From positions 1 to 53,930 of IMG/VR virus record IMGVR_UViG_3300005530_000030: DNA of 53,930 bases; one strand, written 5' to 3'. A model generated the notes under the pieces. It was not told the origin of the DNA, ran no database searches, and saw only the letters and a program-made list of their open reading frames with translations. Shown here one piece after another: positions 7,634 through 16,332 of the stretch. How positions within the stretch are numbered: the first letter of the stretch is position 1; each line of letters starts with the position of its first letter. A program made the position numbers and the translations under genes. The DNA comes from a virus.

Positions 7634-8641
7634 ATGCGTAACAACAATCCTCGCTCCTTTAATAACCTGACTACCGGCTCTCCTCGGGATCGTAAGTCGG
7701 GCGGGGGTACGCCGGGGTCGCCGCTTGTCACGGGGAATCGGGATATCGTAGTCACCCTACAGCCGATGGATAACACCGTTTCCGAGGCGGCAAATTCGGC
7801 CACTTTCTTTATTCTTGCTGAAGCTCGCCCGGTCGAACTTTCTAATTCTATTTCCTATCAGTGGTTTGTAAATGGCGAAGAGATTGCCAGCGATAATGCT
7901 GACTGGAGTGGGGCAAATACCGCAAATCTTGCGCTTGTGGATAATCTTCTGACCTATGCCGATGGAGCCGATCCCGGCCTTCTTTATGTGGTGATGAGCA
8001 CAAATGACCGGACATTCTATCGGTCGCAGGCCGCAAATCTTATTGTTGCTACTGCCAATATCACCATCTCTCCGGATGCTGCCAACCTGACTATCGCACG
8101 GGGCGGGGCTTTTTTCATCAACGTCGGCGCCACAACCGATGCCAGCCCATCCGTGATTCTTGATTACAGCTGGACCTTTGCGAATGGCACAGCCTTGGTG
8201 GCCAATGCCACCCTCTCGGGTGTGACCTCGAATCAGTTGCACATCACTGACACCGGCTATCAAGTGTCGTCCAACCTTACGCCAAACTATTTCTATTGTG
8301 TGATTACTACGCCGGGCGGGGGAACGAAGAACACAGCCAACGCCACCGTATTCTCAGTCAACGTGGATACAATTCCGGTGGCTTGCTCGGTATCAGCTCC
8401 GGCAGCGGCCACGTTCACTCTTGCGGCTAATTGCCGACCAGCTGGCACTCTGGCTTATAGCTGGAAATTCGGAAACGCCCAGACTGTGGTAGCAAACTCG
8501 CTATTCTCAGGCGTTTCAAGCAATACCTTGGTTCTCTCAAACTCGACCGGATGGACAGGTAACACCTTCTACTGCTCGATCTCTGTCACGGGAGCCACGG
8601 GTACGGTCAACACAACTCCAGTAGCCCTAACGGTGGCCTAA
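7634..8641 (+). CDS. Virion protein with three Ig-like domains
   Basis: A 335-residue protein. After a Gly/Ser/Pro-rich N-terminus it has three tandem beta-sandwich units of about 95 residues. They are marked by YQWFVNG, YSWTFANG and YSWKFGN followed by a cysteine strand (YFYCVITT, TFYCSIS). This W...Y-x-C spacing is typical of Ig-like domains decorating phage capsids and tails. AAGGAAAG lies just before the ATG. Function is probably weak binding to cell-surface glycans, inferred from such domains elsewhere. Confidence 0.7.
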   Translation: MRNNNPRSFNNLTTGSPRDRKSGGGTPGSPLVTGNRDIVVTLQPMDNTVSEAANSATFFILAEARPVELSNSISYQWFVNGEEIASDNADWSGANTANLALVDNLLTYADGADPGLLYVVMSTNDRTFYRSQAANLIVATANITISPDAANLTIARGGAFFINVGATTDASPSVILDYSWTFANGTALVANATLSGVTSNQLHITDTGYQVSSNLTPNYFYCVITTPGGGTKNTANATVFSVNVDTIPVACSVSAPAAATFTLAANCRPAGTLAYSWKFGNAQTVVANSLFSGVSSNTLVLSNSTGWTGNTFYCSISVTGATGTVNTTPVALTVA

Positions 8642-8644
8642 GGA

Positions 8645-9106
8645 ATGACCGACGTAACTCTTATAATCACGAACCAAAACACCAAAAACACGGCACTTGG
8701 AGACGGCCCAGCTACCTCTACCGATGCTCAAAAACGAGCCTTGGTTGATGCTTGGGAACTTGATGGCAATGTTACTCGGGGTGGTAAGGTTGGTCTTATC
8801 GACAAGAAAGACGAAGTGGGAACAATCACAGCCTCGACCCCTTCGGACAACTCTGTAACGCATCCGGCCGCTGCAACTTTCCGCACTGTGGCGAATTCGG
8901 TGCCGACCGATACCCTGTCTTATCAGTGGTTTTGGTCAAATGGCTTGGCTCTTGTGGCCAATTCTCTCATGACCGGAGTTACCGCAAGCAATCTGGTGAT
9001 TTCGGACAGCACCGGCCTTAATGGCAAGCGTTTCTTCTGCAATGTCACGACTCTCAATTATGGGGGCTCGGCCCAAACAGCAATCGCAAACTTGGCAGTA
9101 GCGTAA
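8645..9106 (+). CDS. Single Ig-like domain virion protein
   Basis: A 153-residue protein. About 55 N-terminal residues without similarity precede one Ig-like domain (YQWFWSNG..., then RFFCNVTTLNYGG) closely related to the units of the preceding gene. It starts 3 nt after that gene's stop. Probably partners with it or arose from it by duplication. Confidence 0.65.
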   Translation: MTDVTLIITNQNTKNTALGDGPATSTDAQKRALVDAWELDGNVTRGGKVGLIDKKDEVGTITASTPSDNSVTHPAAATFRTVANSVPTDTLSYQWFWSNGLALVANSLMTGVTASNLVISDSTGLNGKRFFCNVTTLNYGGSAQTAIANLAVA

Positions 9107-9107
9107 A

Positions 9108-9233
9108 ATGATTACGATTCTCCTAAACGTCTTCAAAGCCATCGTCTGGCTTGTCAACCTTCTGCGGGCTCTTGGCGTTATGGCCATCCGACCATTTCAG
9201 CCAAAGCCAAAGCATCCAGCCAAAAAGAAATAA
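9108..9233 (+). CDS. 41-residue single-pass membrane peptide
   Basis: ATG 9108 to TAA 9231-9233. One hydrophobic helix (LLNVFKAIVWLVNLLRALGVMAI) is followed by a Lys/Pro tail ending PAKKK. The next frame begins on the final A of the stop (taATG). No family recognised. A membrane role during lysis or assembly is possible but unsupported. Confidence 0.5.
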   Translation: MITILLNVFKAIVWLVNLLRALGVMAIRPFQPKPKHPAKKK

Positions 9234-9346
9234 TGGCGAAGCCGACTAAACCCGACAGACGGCCGGCTATATCAACCAACCCGCCTCCGCCCCCATCGGA
9301 GCGGGTTGTTACTACGAGACCTAAGATATCAAAGGTAAACTCGTAA
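9233..9346 (+). CDS. 37-residue Pro-rich basic peptide
   Basis: ATG 9233 overlaps the previous TAA and its own TAA overlaps the next ATG, so three short frames form a coupled string. Composition is Pro/Lys/Arg rich (PPPPPSERVV). No domain. Support is the taATG chain on both sides. Confidence 0.45.
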   Translation: MAKPTKPDRRPAISTNPPPPPSERVVTTRPKISKVNS

Positions 9347-9567
9347 TGAAGATGAAACTGCGACAAATAATCCCTGAAGTAAAAATGAACTTTGGGTGGG
9401 ATACTCCCGATAAATCTTCGATACATACTCGTAAGAACGGAAAGCTTCGAACGTTAAAAGGTTATGAGAAAGCCGTGGCGGCCTCGAAGCGACACGAACG
9501 GCCCGAAGAACTTGCAAATGCCGAAAGAGGGGGGACAGATTATGGAACGCTGTTTCGCCGAGACTAA
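9346..9567 (+). CDS. Hypothetical basic protein
   Basis: A 73-residue Lys/Arg-rich protein (MKMKLRQIIPEVKMNFGWD...) coupled by taATG to the preceding frame. It has no membrane segment or motif. The context between Ig-like virion proteins and a possible internal head protein gives no clear role. Confidence 0.55.
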   Translation: MKMKLRQIIPEVKMNFGWDTPDKSSIHTRKNGKLRTLKGYEKAVAASKRHERPEELANAERGGTDYGTLFRRD

Positions 9568-9582
9568 GGAAAAGAGAAACCT

Positions 9583-10023
9583 ATGAAATCATTCAAAGAA
9601 TTTCTAAATGAAAACCTCGACGAAGGTAACTGGATTGCCAAGGCAGTCAAAAAGCCAGGAGCCGAGAAGGCAGCGGCCAAGAAAGCCGGGATGTCCACTC
9701 ATGAGTACATGGAAAAGCACAAGCATGACTCAGGCAAAGCCGGTAAGCGGGCACGCCTTGGGCTGACGCTATCCAAGCTCAGTAAAGAGTCGGTAGAAGC
9801 GGCGGGAGATGGCAAGGTTGCTCCGCAGTCTTTCAACCATCTTAAGAAAGAGCCCCTGAATCCCGGCCACGTCGGGAAGCAAGAGAAAGACCCTCTCGAT
9901 TGCCCCGCCGAGCATGAAGCCGGCCGAGATGCCCAGAAAGCTCACGGCAAGGAAGCCGAGGCAATCAAAGACAAGAAAACCCTATCCAAGATTGGTCTGT
10001 CTCCAAGGAACCTGAAGTCATAA
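9583..10023 (+). CDS. Possible internal/prohead protein with MKSFKEFLNE start
   Basis: A 146-residue Lys/Ala-rich protein. The N-terminus MKSFKEFLNENLDEG resembles the capsid-targeting sequence of T4 internal proteins (MKTYQEFI-type) with Glu-x-Glu style sites for a gp21-like protease. The middle (KKPGAEKAAAKKAGMSTHEYM...KAGKRARLGLTL) matches a small motif common in phage structural proteins. AGGA precedes the ATG. Assignment as a packaged or prohead-core protein is inference. Confidence 0.5.
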   Translation: MKSFKEFLNENLDEGNWIAKAVKKPGAEKAAAKKAGMSTHEYMEKHKHDSGKAGKRARLGLTLSKLSKESVEAAGDGKVAPQSFNHLKKEPLNPGHVGKQEKDPLDCPAEHEAGRDAQKAHGKEAEAIKDKKTLSKIGLSPRNLKS

Positions 10024-10024
10024 A

Positions 10025-10111
10025 ATGGCCAAACCTCAAAAACCCAACAAAGATAAGGCAACCGGCTCAAAAGCTCCGCCGCCAAAGAGACCGGGAACAA
10101 GGCGAAAGTGA
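10025..10111 (+). CDS. 28-residue Lys/Pro-rich peptide
   Basis: ATG 10025 shortly after the previous stop. The product is highly basic (NKDKATGSKAPPPKRPGTRRK) and its TGA overlaps the next GTG (GTGA). Probably DNA- or RNA-binding by charge if made at all. Confidence 0.4.
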   Translation: MAKPQKPNKDKATGSKAPPPKRPGTRRK

Positions 10112-10422
10112 AAAACGAGAATAGTCTTTTAGCTCGGGCAGCAGTGGGGCTTGGTCTTGCCCTCTGGAGAACGCCACAGGCTCGCACGGCAATTGGCCAA
10201 GTGTACAAGGGAGCCAAAGACATTGCGAATGCCCTCACTTCCTCAAATACCCAATCTTCCAATACCGGAACAACAACGGGCAAGATGGGGACAAATGACG
10301 GCTCGCCAAATGGCAGCTATGGGGGAAGTTTCGGAGGTAGCCCGTCTAGTCCAGGAACTCAACAAGATGAAGAATACAAAGGTAAGACGCTTAGGGATAT
10401 TCTCACGCTCAAAGAAGACTGA
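10108..10422 (+). CDS. Hypothetical Gly/Ser-rich protein with KGKTLRDIL tail
   Basis: A 104-residue protein from GTG 10108. An N-terminal amphipathic helix (LLARAAVGLGLALWR) is followed by a Ser/Gly/Thr-rich linker and the C-terminal motif KGKTLRDILTLKED. A similar tail, GKTLRDIIGEEAKG, occurs in the gene at 21978, and KKKPLREIVEAD in that at 43278. This may be a shared sorting or protease-site motif. Function unknown. Confidence 0.5.
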   Translation: MKNENSLLARAAVGLGLALWRTPQARTAIGQVYKGAKDIANALTSSNTQSSNTGTTTGKMGTNDGSPNGSYGGSFGGSPSSPGTQQDEEYKGKTLRDILTLKED

Positions 10423-10540
10423 GCCTTTGTCTCAGGCCGAAATGGTCTTTATGTTTTTCCAGATGATTATAGGGGTATCTTTTATTCTTTTTGTTTCTTA
10501 CTGGATTCTATCGGGATTTGTTTCTCCTTGGCTTCGCTAA
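10367..10540 (+). CDS. 57-residue single-pass membrane protein
   Basis: ATG 10367, overlapping the end of the preceding gene in another frame. A basic N-terminus (MKNTKVRRLGIFSRSKK) leads into one long hydrophobic helix (MVFMFFQMIIGVSFILFVSYWIL). ATG 10442 would give only the membrane segment. Positive-inside topology fits an N-in membrane peptide. Confidence 0.45.
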   Translation: MKNTKVRRLGIFSRSKKTEPLSQAEMVFMFFQMIIGVSFILFVSYWILSGFVSPWLR

Positions 10541-10560
10541 AGAAAACATCGATTCTCCGT

Positions 10561-10566
10561 TAAATA
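10561..10566 (+). promoter_or_regulatory. Late-promoter-like TAAATA box before long fibre gene
   Basis: TAAATA directly upstream of a GC-rich terminator hairpin (10568-10589) and 41 nt before the GTG of the 1007-residue fibre. Initiation 6-7 nt downstream would fall within the left arm of the hairpin. Confidence 0.55.
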
Positions 10567-10567
10567 G

Positions 10568-10589
10568 AGGGCGCCCTGCGCCCTTTTTT
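10568..10589 (+). terminator. Intrinsic terminator overlapping the fibre promoter
   Basis: AGGGCGC (10568-10574), loop CCT, GCGCCCT (10578-10584), with a run of six T at 10584-10589. It ends the upstream module while the adjacent TAAATA box starts the next. Confidence 0.8.
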
Positions 10590-10606
10590 CATTTCTAGGA
10601 TACCGA

Positions 10607-13600
10607 GTGCCGATAGATCCAAATCCGCCCAGAAAGCTCGCCCTCGACCGAGGCACCCAGATCCAAGAAGTCATTTCGGTTGGGTCGAATGTCTATGTCA
10701 ACACTGAGGGAATGTACTTTGTCGGTAATGCCCTCACCGCTATCCCCAATACCTATGCCAACTCCCAGGGCTTCTTTGCCAATGGCCCTCACATCACTGT
10801 CCAGAATAGCTCAGGCTTCTTTATCGACGGCGCCGCAGTAACCGGAGGCGCCGCTACTCCTGGCGGGAATAATCATGATGTCCAGTACAATGATAATGGA
10901 ATTGCGATGGGGGGCTCCGATGGCTTCACCTTCGACCCGACCACAAACAATGTTTTTGTGGCAAATTCTATCACCGCAAATCAGGCGATTGCAAATCAAT
11001 TCTCAGGAAATGATGTCCTGGCAAACACCGGGCATTTCCAGAATGTCGCCGCTAACAACTTCTCGGGAAATCATGCTGTTCTTGTAGACCTGACAGCGAA
11101 TCAGGTCTTTGGTAATACTATAACAGCAAATGCCATTGTCGCAAATACCGGCGATTTCCAGAATGTCACGTCGAATAATATCCAGGGAAATGCTCTTTCT
11201 ATCAACACCATTTCCGCTGTAAACGTCGCCGCTAACAACTTTACCGGAAATCACGTCTCAGTTGTTGATGTGACGGCCAATCAAGTTTTTGCAAACACCA
11301 TAACCGCAAATATCGAGCTTGTGGGCATCACGATAAATGTCGGAGCCAACGTCTACCTAAACTGCTCGACCCTGTTTCTTGGAAACTCCACTGTCAACTT
11401 GGTGGCAAACTCCTTACAGCTTGCCATAGCGAATTCTACCGCCTTGTCTACTATGAGCGTGGCCGGTTTTGCGGCCGGGGCGAATACCACAGCCAACCTG
11501 ACCGGGGTTTTCCTAGGCAACTCGACGGTCAACTCTCTGGCGAACTCCACAACCCTAGCGATAGCTAACTCCACGTCTCTCACAACCCAAAACACGACTG
11601 GCTTCTTTGCTGGAGCCAACGTCAGCATGAATCTCTCGACGGTCTTCCTGGGGAACTCGACGGTCAACACTTCAATCAATTCGGTTTCGGCTACAGTACA
11701 GAACAGCACCGCTGCTGTTGTGACAAACTCCCTTGGCTTCCAAGCTGGGGCGAATGTGGTGGCGAATCTTACCGCTGTGGCTGTGCAGAATTCGACCGTC
11801 AACACGATTGCTCTTGTCTCGGGGGTCACTACCCAAAACTCCACAGCTGCCGTGGTGCTCAATTCTACCGGCCTTGCGTCGGGAGCAAACGTGGTGGCCA
11901 ATCTCACGGCCTTTGCTGTCCAGAACTCGACGGTTAACACCGTCATCACCATCACCACTATCACCCAGCAAAATAGTACCGCTGCTGCTGTTTCGAATTC
12001 GACAGGCTTCTTCGCTGGCGCAAATGTCGCAATGAACCTAACCCAGGTTTCGGTGGGACCAAACAACTTCATTAATCTTTCCAGCATGTTTCTTGGAAAC
12101 ACCGGAAACACCCTCATCAACTCCACCGGGATTTTCATCGGGGCCAATGTTGTCTGCAACCTCACCACCATGTTTGTGGGAGATGGCTCAGCAAACACCG
12201 TCCAGAATAGCTCAGGCTTTTACCGGAATGGCTCTCTCATCGGAGGGGGAAGCTCGCCGGGGGGCTCCGATACCTTTGTCCAGTTTAATGACGCCACGAC
12301 CTTTGGAGGCACCGCTGGCTTAACCTTCACGAAAGGGACAAACAATGTCTTCATCGGCAACACCCTAAGCGTCGGGGCGAATACCATCGCCAACCTGACC
12401 GGAATCTTCCTTGGAAATTCCACGGTCAACTCTCTGGCGAACTCCACAGCAATCCAGGTCTTGAATTCCACGGCCACCGTGGGGCTCTCCACGGCTGGAC
12501 TATCGGCCGGGGCAAACACCGTGGCAAACCTGACTGGTGTTTTCCTTGGGAACTCGACGGTCAACAGCTATGCCAACTCTATCCAGCACGGAATCGTGAA
12601 CTCGACGGCAAACCTCATTGCCACTCCGATTTCAGTCACGGTGCAAAACTCCACAGCTGCCGTAGTTTCTAACTCCACTGGTCACTTTTCCGGGGCGAAT
12701 GTCGTTGCCAATCTCACCGCTGTGGCCATCCAGAATTCGACGGTTAATTCTGTACTTCTGATTACAGGTCTTACTACCCAAAACAGCACAGCCGCTGTGG
12801 TAACAAACAGCACCGGATTCTTTGCTGGAGCCAACACCGTAGCCAATCTCACGGCGGTTCAATCTCCTATCCTTACAGCAACCTCGAATCTCACGACCAA
12901 TACTCTTACTGTCAATACCATCGTGGCGGCGGGCTCGCCCATCAATCTTGCGGCAAATGCCACCTATCTTTTCAATATCATAAGATCCGATGGGTGGGCT
13001 CTAAGCCCTGTGGTTCTCTGGCAAGGAGTCAACACCACAACGAATAGCACTTTTAATATCAACTGGCAAAGTGCAATCGGAGGTTTTCAAGATACTTGGC
13101 AATATTTTATTTTGGACGTTTTTTGCGGGGCCGCAAGCAGTAATCTTGGACTTCAGTGTCAACTAATCAATGCCACCGGATCAGTAATAAGTGGGGCAAA
13201 TTATCAATGGGTATATGTGTGGAGTTTTACAAATTCCACCGCTGCTACTTCTGGTACATCTGGATTATTAGGAGATACAAATTTTCCTATTCAAGATGGT
13301 TCCCAAGGAATTTCTAATACCGCAAATTCTAGTGGTGTCCGAGCACAATTCAAAATTTGGAATCCTTATTCTGCAAATAATGCCCTTTTTGGAGCGACAG
13401 GAACAGGTTATCGACCTTATATTGATTTCACAGCATCATTTTTTAATTCTGTTGCGGCTGGCCCCGAGACCCATACGGGCACCGTTAGATATTCATCTAC
13501 CGATGTTGGTAATATTTCTGGACTTCACTTCTTTTTCACAAATACAGTAGTAACTAATATAAACTGCATCCGAAGAAGTTGGACTTTGACTGGATTCCCA

Positions 13601-13630
13601 ACCATGTACACAGCCAATGCCGGGCAGTAA
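10607..13630 (+). CDS. Long tail fibre with Asn/Ser/Thr repeats
   Basis: A 1007-residue protein from GTG 10607 (AGGA just upstream). Residues about 100-240 have GN-x-I / ANT-GDFQNV repeats. Residues 240-760 are dominated by a roughly 45-residue unit containing VFLGNSTVN...NSTxLxxQNSTGFFAGANVxxNL. The C-terminal 230 residues form a distinct, Trp-containing globular domain, probably the receptor tip. Repeats of this type form beta-helical or triple-stranded shafts. It is the largest protein of the adsorption module. Confidence 0.75.
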   Translation: MPIDPNPPRKLALDRGTQIQEVISVGSNVYVNTEGMYFVGNALTAIPNTYANSQGFFANGPHITVQNSSGFFIDGAAVTGGAATPGGNNHDVQYNDNGIAMGGSDGFTFDPTTNNVFVANSITANQAIANQFSGNDVLANTGHFQNVAANNFSGNHAVLVDLTANQVFGNTITANAIVANTGDFQNVTSNNIQGNALSINTISAVNVAANNFTGNHVSVVDVTANQVFANTITANIELVGITINVGANVYLNCSTLFLGNSTVNLVANSLQLAIANSTALSTMSVAGFAAGANTTANLTGVFLGNSTVNSLANSTTLAIANSTSLTTQNTTGFFAGANVSMNLSTVFLGNSTVNTSINSVSATVQNSTAAVVTNSLGFQAGANVVANLTAVAVQNSTVNTIALVSGVTTQNSTAAVVLNSTGLASGANVVANLTAFAVQNSTVNTVITITTITQQNSTAAAVSNSTGFFAGANVAMNLTQVSVGPNNFINLSSMFLGNTGNTLINSTGIFIGANVVCNLTTMFVGDGSANTVQNSSGFYRNGSLIGGGSSPGGSDTFVQFNDATTFGGTAGLTFTKGTNNVFIGNTLSVGANTIANLTGIFLGNSTVNSLANSTAIQVLNSTATVGLSTAGLSAGANTVANLTGVFLGNSTVNSYANSIQHGIVNSTANLIATPISVTVQNSTAAVVSNSTGHFSGANVVANLTAVAIQNSTVNSVLLITGLTTQNSTAAVVTNSTGFFAGANTVANLTAVQSPILTATSNLTTNTLTVNTIVAAGSPINLAANATYLFNIIRSDGWALSPVVLWQGVNTTTNSTFNINWQSAIGGFQDTWQYFILDVFCGAASSNLGLQCQLINATGSVISGANYQWVYVWSFTNSTAATSGTSGLLGDTNFPIQDGSQGISNTANSSGVRAQFKIWNPYSANNALFGATGTGYRPYIDFTASFFNSVAAGPETHTGTVRYSSTDVGNISGLHFFFTNTVVTNINCIRRSWTLTGFPTMYTANAGQ

Positions 13631-13636
13631 TTAAAG

Positions 13637-14278
13637 ATGTGTAAATTCCGAAACCTCTGCGATATTCGAGAAGAAAGAATAGACGGCATTGGGCCGTGGC
13701 TCTGGATTGCCCGAGACAGCGGGGCGTGGGACGGCCCTAAAGGCGATTGGTACGGGGAGCACAAAGAGACCATCGGGAGAATCCCCCAAAGGCGCCTAGC
13801 CATCCAGGCCGGGGGATGCATGGGAATGTACCCAAGACTCCTATCTCAGTATTTTGAAACCGTATATACTTTTGAGCCCGACCATCTAAACTTCTTCTGC
13901 TTGTCCTATAATTGTCAAGTCGAGAACATTTTCAAGTTTCAGGGTTTTCTCGGGGATAACCGAAAACTTTGGGATTTGAATAACCAGAACAGAGATAACT
14001 GCGGAACCCACACGATCAACCTTCAGGAAGATTCAACAAACAGAAACATCCCGATGTTTCGAATTGATGATTTTGAATTTCAAAATGTGGATTTGATTTG
14101 GCTAGATATCGAATCATCGGAGATGGCGGCCCTCAAAGGGGCAGAGCAAACCATCCAAACCTGGAAACCCTGGATTATAGCCGAGCACGGGTTGCGAGTA
14201 CAAGAGTACCTTTCCCTCTTTGATTATGAAAATGTTGGGTCAACTGGCCCCGACACCATCTTCAAACCCAAAGGCTAA
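13637..14278 (+). CDS. FkbM-like SAM-dependent methyltransferase (1)
   Basis: A 213-residue protein. Residues about 55-80 (LAIQAGGCMGMYPRLLSQYFETVYTFEPD, quoted here as LAIQAGGCMGMYP and TVYTFEPD) form the SAM-binding motif I and acidic strand-2 end. LIWLDIESSEMAALKGAE near residue 150 matches the FkbM D-x-E-x-x-E-x-x-x-L-x-G block. The glycine motif is less canonical (AGGCMG) than in copy 2. The gene sits between long fibre and tandem fibre genes, so it may modify fibre or surface glycan; the substrate is unknown. Confidence 0.75.
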   Translation: MCKFRNLCDIREERIDGIGPWLWIARDSGAWDGPKGDWYGEHKETIGRIPQRRLAIQAGGCMGMYPRLLSQYFETVYTFEPDHLNFFCLSYNCQVENIFKFQGFLGDNRKLWDLNNQNRDNCGTHTINLQEDSTNRNIPMFRIDDFEFQNVDLIWLDIESSEMAALKGAEQTIQTWKPWIIAEHGLRVQEYLSLFDYENVGSTGPDTIFKPKG

Positions 14279-14291
14279 ATCTAAGTAAAAC

Positions 14292-15326
14292 ATGGCCAAC
14301 ACTGTCCCCTTGAATCTCGCCTTTGGACTAAATGTCGCAAACAACCTAATCGTGGACTCGACCAGTCTCACGACCAACGGCATGTCGGTAAACTCTACCG
14401 GAGTAGATATGACCGGCAAGATTCTTACCGTTGCTGGAAACTTGAATTCTAATAATCTCATTGCCAATACTGTCACTCATCTGAATCTTATCGCCAATCT
14501 TGTTTCTCAAAATGTTATTTCGGGAAATCTAGCGACTCTCAAACAACTTATTGCGAATGAAGCTTTTGTAAATTCTATCTCGGGAAATATTGCCACCGGA
14601 TTTCTAAACTTTACTTCCAATCAGTTTTTTGTTAATTCTATTACAGGAAACAATGCCACATTTTCAGATCTTGTTCTCACAACTCTTGATTCTACTTCAA
14701 ATCTTGTTTTTGGAAATGCCACAAACTATACCATTATGTCTCCCAATGGTTTTTACTTTGCTGATGGAAATGGAGTGGCGTCCCATATGCCAGCCGAAGT
14801 TCTTCTCCAGACCGGCACCGTTACGGGCGTTACCAACTTCACCGTGAACTTTGCCAATGAAGTAAATTCCAATCTATTTCCATCAATGAAATTGGTTGTA
14901 AAGTTTTACGTGGGGGGAAGCCCATCAGCCGATTATTTCGTTACTATGCAATTTTGCTCCGATGGCTCAACACCCACGACTTCGGGGTACCGATGGTCGA
15001 AAATCAATCTTGATAGCGGAGCTGGCAACGTTTTTGGCGACAGCCATACTTCAGATACTGCCCCAACTCTCCTGGATTTGGACAATAGTGTAAGCGGGAA
15101 TCACTGCTATCAGCTTGAAATCTTCTTTCCCGATACCAAGAATGTTTCAGCAAATAAATCGGCTTTCAGTCGAGGCTTGGACTTCTGGAATGTGTCTTTT
15201 GGCGCAGCAACTCCATATATTGCTGGTTTTTGGCATTCTTCCATGAATCTAAAAGGAGTGAAAATAGCAATCACAGACGGGAACTTTACCCCTTGTAACT
15301 GGGCTTTAGTGGGGATTAGAGCATAA
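14292..15326 (+). CDS. Tandem fibre paralogue 1
   Basis: A 344-residue protein. The N-terminus MANTVPLNLAFGLNVANNLIVDS is shared with the next two genes. Residues 40-140 have SGN/FVNSISGN-type shaft repeats. The C-terminal 190 residues are a globular beta domain ending LKGVKIAITDGNFTPCNWALVGIR. The whole plan is repeated in the two following genes, so the three may form alternative or hetero-oligomeric fibres. Confidence 0.7.
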   Translation: MANTVPLNLAFGLNVANNLIVDSTSLTTNGMSVNSTGVDMTGKILTVAGNLNSNNLIANTVTHLNLIANLVSQNVISGNLATLKQLIANEAFVNSISGNIATGFLNFTSNQFFVNSITGNNATFSDLVLTTLDSTSNLVFGNATNYTIMSPNGFYFADGNGVASHMPAEVLLQTGTVTGVTNFTVNFANEVNSNLFPSMKLVVKFYVGGSPSADYFVTMQFCSDGSTPTTSGYRWSKINLDSGAGNVFGDSHTSDTAPTLLDLDNSVSGNHCYQLEIFFPDTKNVSANKSAFSRGLDFWNVSFGAATPYIAGFWHSSMNLKGVKIAITDGNFTPCNWALVGIRA

Positions 15327-15327
15327 A

Positions 15328-16332
15328 ATGGCCAACACCCAGCCTTTTAATATAGCCTTTGGCTTAAATGTCGCAAACAACCTAATCGTGGACTCTATAT
15401 CTTTTGTGGCGAACAACTTTTCGTCAAACTCTTTAGGGGCAAATACTCCCCAGTCAGTTTCAAATTCGGTTATTGCCAATAACATCGTCGGAAACACTGC
15501 CCAGTTTTTGAGCCTTGTGGCAAATCTCATCAGTATGAATGTACTGTCTGGGAATATAGAAACCCTGAAAATCCTTACTTCTAATCAAATTTTCGTAAAC
15601 GCCATTTCAGGAAATACTGGAAATTTCTTAAAACTCACAAGTAATCAAATTTTCGTAAACACCATTTCAGGAAATACTGGAACTTTTGGAAACTTGACAG
15701 TCAACAATTTTACAATCAACAATATTGTTCATGTGGGAAATTCCACAGTTTATACAAATGTTCATGCTAATGCCATTTATAAATCCGACGCAAACGGCTC
15801 GGCGCTTAGTGGACCTTTAGAGGTTGTTTTGCAAAACGGGGTGGTCACAACTGGCCCAAACTTTATGATCAACTTTTCAAGTGAAGTGACTTCGAATGCC
15901 TATAAGTGCATGAAATTGATTTTATCGAATATACAACTGGCCAGCGGCAGCTCAGACCTTAATCTTAGAATTTCTAGCGATGGGACCACGGCGCTCTCGG
16001 GAGCAAACTATAACTGGGGAAACTTTGGGTATGACTCAGTAGTGGGAGCCCAGGATGGCGATCAAGACCAAGGCGTAACTGTTGCTCAGCTAACCCAAAA
16101 CGCTAACTCAGGCTTGACTTTTGGATGCGAGATAATATTCACAGATACTACTACTAACAGCCGAATAAAAAGTTGGCACGGACATGCCATGGGAGTTATC
16201 GGAACCGATCCCCAGTTTCGGGCATTGGCGGGTTTCTATAACTCTTCCCTAGTCCTTAAGGGAGTCCAAATTCTAGCAGAGACTGGAAACTTTGTATCTT
16301 GTAACTGGCTACTTCTCGGATATCGCTTCTAA
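15328..16332 (+). CDS. Tandem fibre paralogue 2
   Basis: A 334-residue paralogue starting 1 nt after the previous TAA. It keeps MANTQPFNIAFGLNVANNLIVDS, repeats of NQIFVNxISGNTG, and the end LKGVQILAETGNFVSCNWLLLGYRF. The DNA of the repeat at about 15590-15690 is locally duplicated. Same inferred role as paralogue 1. Confidence 0.7.
   Translation: MANTQPFNIAFGLNVANNLIVDSISFVANNFSSNSLGANTPQSVSNSVIANNIVGNTAQFLSLVANLISMNVLSGNIETLKILTSNQIFVNAISGNTGNFLKLTSNQIFVNTISGNTGTFGNLTVNNFTINNIVHVGNSTVYTNVHANAIYKSDANGSALSGPLEVVLQNGVVTTGPNFMINFSSEVTSNAYKCMKLILSNIQLASGSSDLNLRISSDGTTALSGANYNWGNFGYDSVVGAQDGDQDQGVTVAQLTQNANSGLTFGCEIIFTDTTTNSRIKSWHGHAMGVIGTDPQFRALAGFYNSSLVLKGVQILAETGNFVSCNWLLLGYRF

Noticed and set aside
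11353-12198. Long antisense frame opposite the long fibre gene
   Set aside because: It is a shadow of the repetitive Asn/Ser/Thr codons; no ribosome binding site, biased composition, and the sense frame is clearly coding. The same holds for antisense frames at 6249-6752 and 27186-27620.
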